Assembly: GCF_040869045.1 (NCBI RefSeq) | Contig: NC_090320.1 | Coordinates: 151,116,941 to 151,180,940, forward strand | Length of the DNA: 64,000 nucleotides | Reading direction: 5' to 3' | From: Eurosta solidaginis | Lineage: Eukaryota > Arthropoda > Insecta > Diptera > Tephritidae | In this document: positions 63,178-64,000 of the stretch, in pieces | Layout: the number at the start of each line of letters is the position of its first letter | Position numbering within the stretch: the stretch's first letter is position 1 | The notes under the pieces: generated by a model | Databases searched by the model: none | What the model saw: only the letters and a program-made list of their open reading frames with translations | Told to the model about the DNA's origin: nothing | Translations under genes and position numbers: made by a program

Positions 63178-64000
63178 AGGGAACACTTCTCTGCTCTCCT
63201 AAATGAAGGCAGCGATTCACCGCGCAGAGATGACGAACCCGATCCCGCAATCGATGATAATGGAATATATGTCGCCCCGCCCGTTTATGACGAAGTTAGA
63301 ATAGCAATAAACAGATTGACAAATAACAAGGCCGTGGCGCTGATGGATTGCCTGCGGAGCTATTCAAGTACGGCGGCGAGGAGTTGGTAAGGCGCATTTA
63401 GCAGCTTCTTCTCAAAATATGGGCGGACGAGTGCATGCCCGACGATTGGAATCTAAGTGTTCTTTGCCCAGTCCACAAGAAGGGGGATACTGCAAAATGC
63501 ACCAACTATCGTGGAATCAGCCTTCTTAAAATCGCATATAAGGTCCCTTCAAGTGTGTTGTGCAAAGGATTGAAGCCCACCGTGAACCGGCTGATTAGAC
63601 CTTATCAGTGCGGCTTCAGACCTAGTAAATCTACCATCGACCAGATTTTCACAATGCGCCAAATCTTGGAAAAAACCCGTGAAAAGAGAATCGACACACA
63701 TCACCTCTTCGTCGATTATAAAGCCGCCTTCAACAGCACGAAAAGGAGCTGCCTATATGCCGCTATGTCTGAATTTGGTTTCCCCGAAAAACTTATACCG
63801 CTGTGCAAAATGACATTGAGCAACACCAGCAGCTCAGTCAGAATTGGGAAGGACCTCTCTGAGCCATTCGAAACTAAACGAGGTTTCAAACAGTGTGACC
63901 CCCCATCGTGCGATTTCTTTAATTTGATGCTGGAAAAAATTATACTAGAACTTAACGGCACTGGAACAATATTCTATAAAAGCGTGCAATTACTGGCATA
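63178..64000 (+). pseudogene. RTE copy 3 reverse transcriptase, incomplete
   Basis: Reads with frame changes ADGLPAEL-type entry near 63340, GDTAKCTNYRGISLLKIAYK (63485), CGFRPSKSTIDQIFTMRQIL (63610), FVDYKAAFNSTKRSC (63705) and FFNLMLEKIILELNGT (63918). The window ends at the codons for VQLLA, immediately before YADD. KAAFNS replaces KAAFDS at the conserved block. Confidence 0.83.

Larger units (their letters stand above)
61460..64000 (+). mobile_element. RTE-clade LINE, copy 3, cut by window end
   Basis: Plus-strand counterpart of 1831-5183, with the same 5' leader (61460-61880) and the same 5' flank (module B start). It holds endonuclease and the RT up to LLA just before the catalytic YADD, where the window ends. 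It has its own frameshifts, for example near 61975, 62345, 62850 and 63340. Confidence 0.9.

Overview
The window looks like heterochromatic or otherwise repeat-dense DNA from a higher fly. A tephritid-type fruit fly is my inference from the mix of element families; I saw no diagnostic host gene. Almost every recognisable coding stretch belongs to a transposable element, and most are broken by stops, frameshifts, deletions or later insertions. The only non-retroelement, gene-like structure is a four-exon Myb/SANT (zeste-like) gene at 38822-41425. It carries frameshifts and may itself derive from a DNA transposon.

Layout. 1-1750 is a 3' piece of an I/LOA-like LINE (family L1x, named here for convenience). 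1831-5183 is an RTE-clade LINE on the minus strand. 5184-7979 holds two unclassified repeat modules, called B and A here. 7980-22576 is a second copy of module B split by a minus-strand gypsy element (8115-20731). The 3' LTR of that gypsy is split by a hAT transposon (8225-15837). The hAT is split by a copia element (10533-15668), whose last codons are split by a hAT-type MITE (14599-15416), which holds a second, nearly palindromic MITE (14784-15003). A tRNA-derived SINE sits in the gypsy gag region, and an 864-bp RTE fragment sits further along in module B. 22577-26220 is module A with a second module A inserted in it.

A second L1x LINE runs about 26440-27532 and resumes in the same reading frame at 35101-38110. 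It is split by a BEL/Pao element (27533-35100), which is split by a minus-strand copia (29293-32713). 38203-42540 holds several terminal-inverted-repeat elements, the Myb/SANT gene and AT-rich minisatellite DNA. 42600-51152 is a CsRn1-like gypsy on the minus strand. Its YLDD active-site region is split by a MITE (43600-48752), which is split by a much younger Mag-like gypsy (43757-48718) that carries yet another MITE in one LTR. 51153-54474 is a Jockey-superfamily LINE, followed by two more LINE scraps.

57270-64000 repeats the left-hand block (RTE, B, A, B) in inverted orientation, so the window is flanked by two similar arms in opposite directions. Target-site duplications, LTR boundaries and uninterrupted copies of the same sequence elsewhere in the window allow much of the insertion order to be read directly. 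I found no CRISPR array, no free-standing tRNA or rRNA gene, and no prokaryotic feature.
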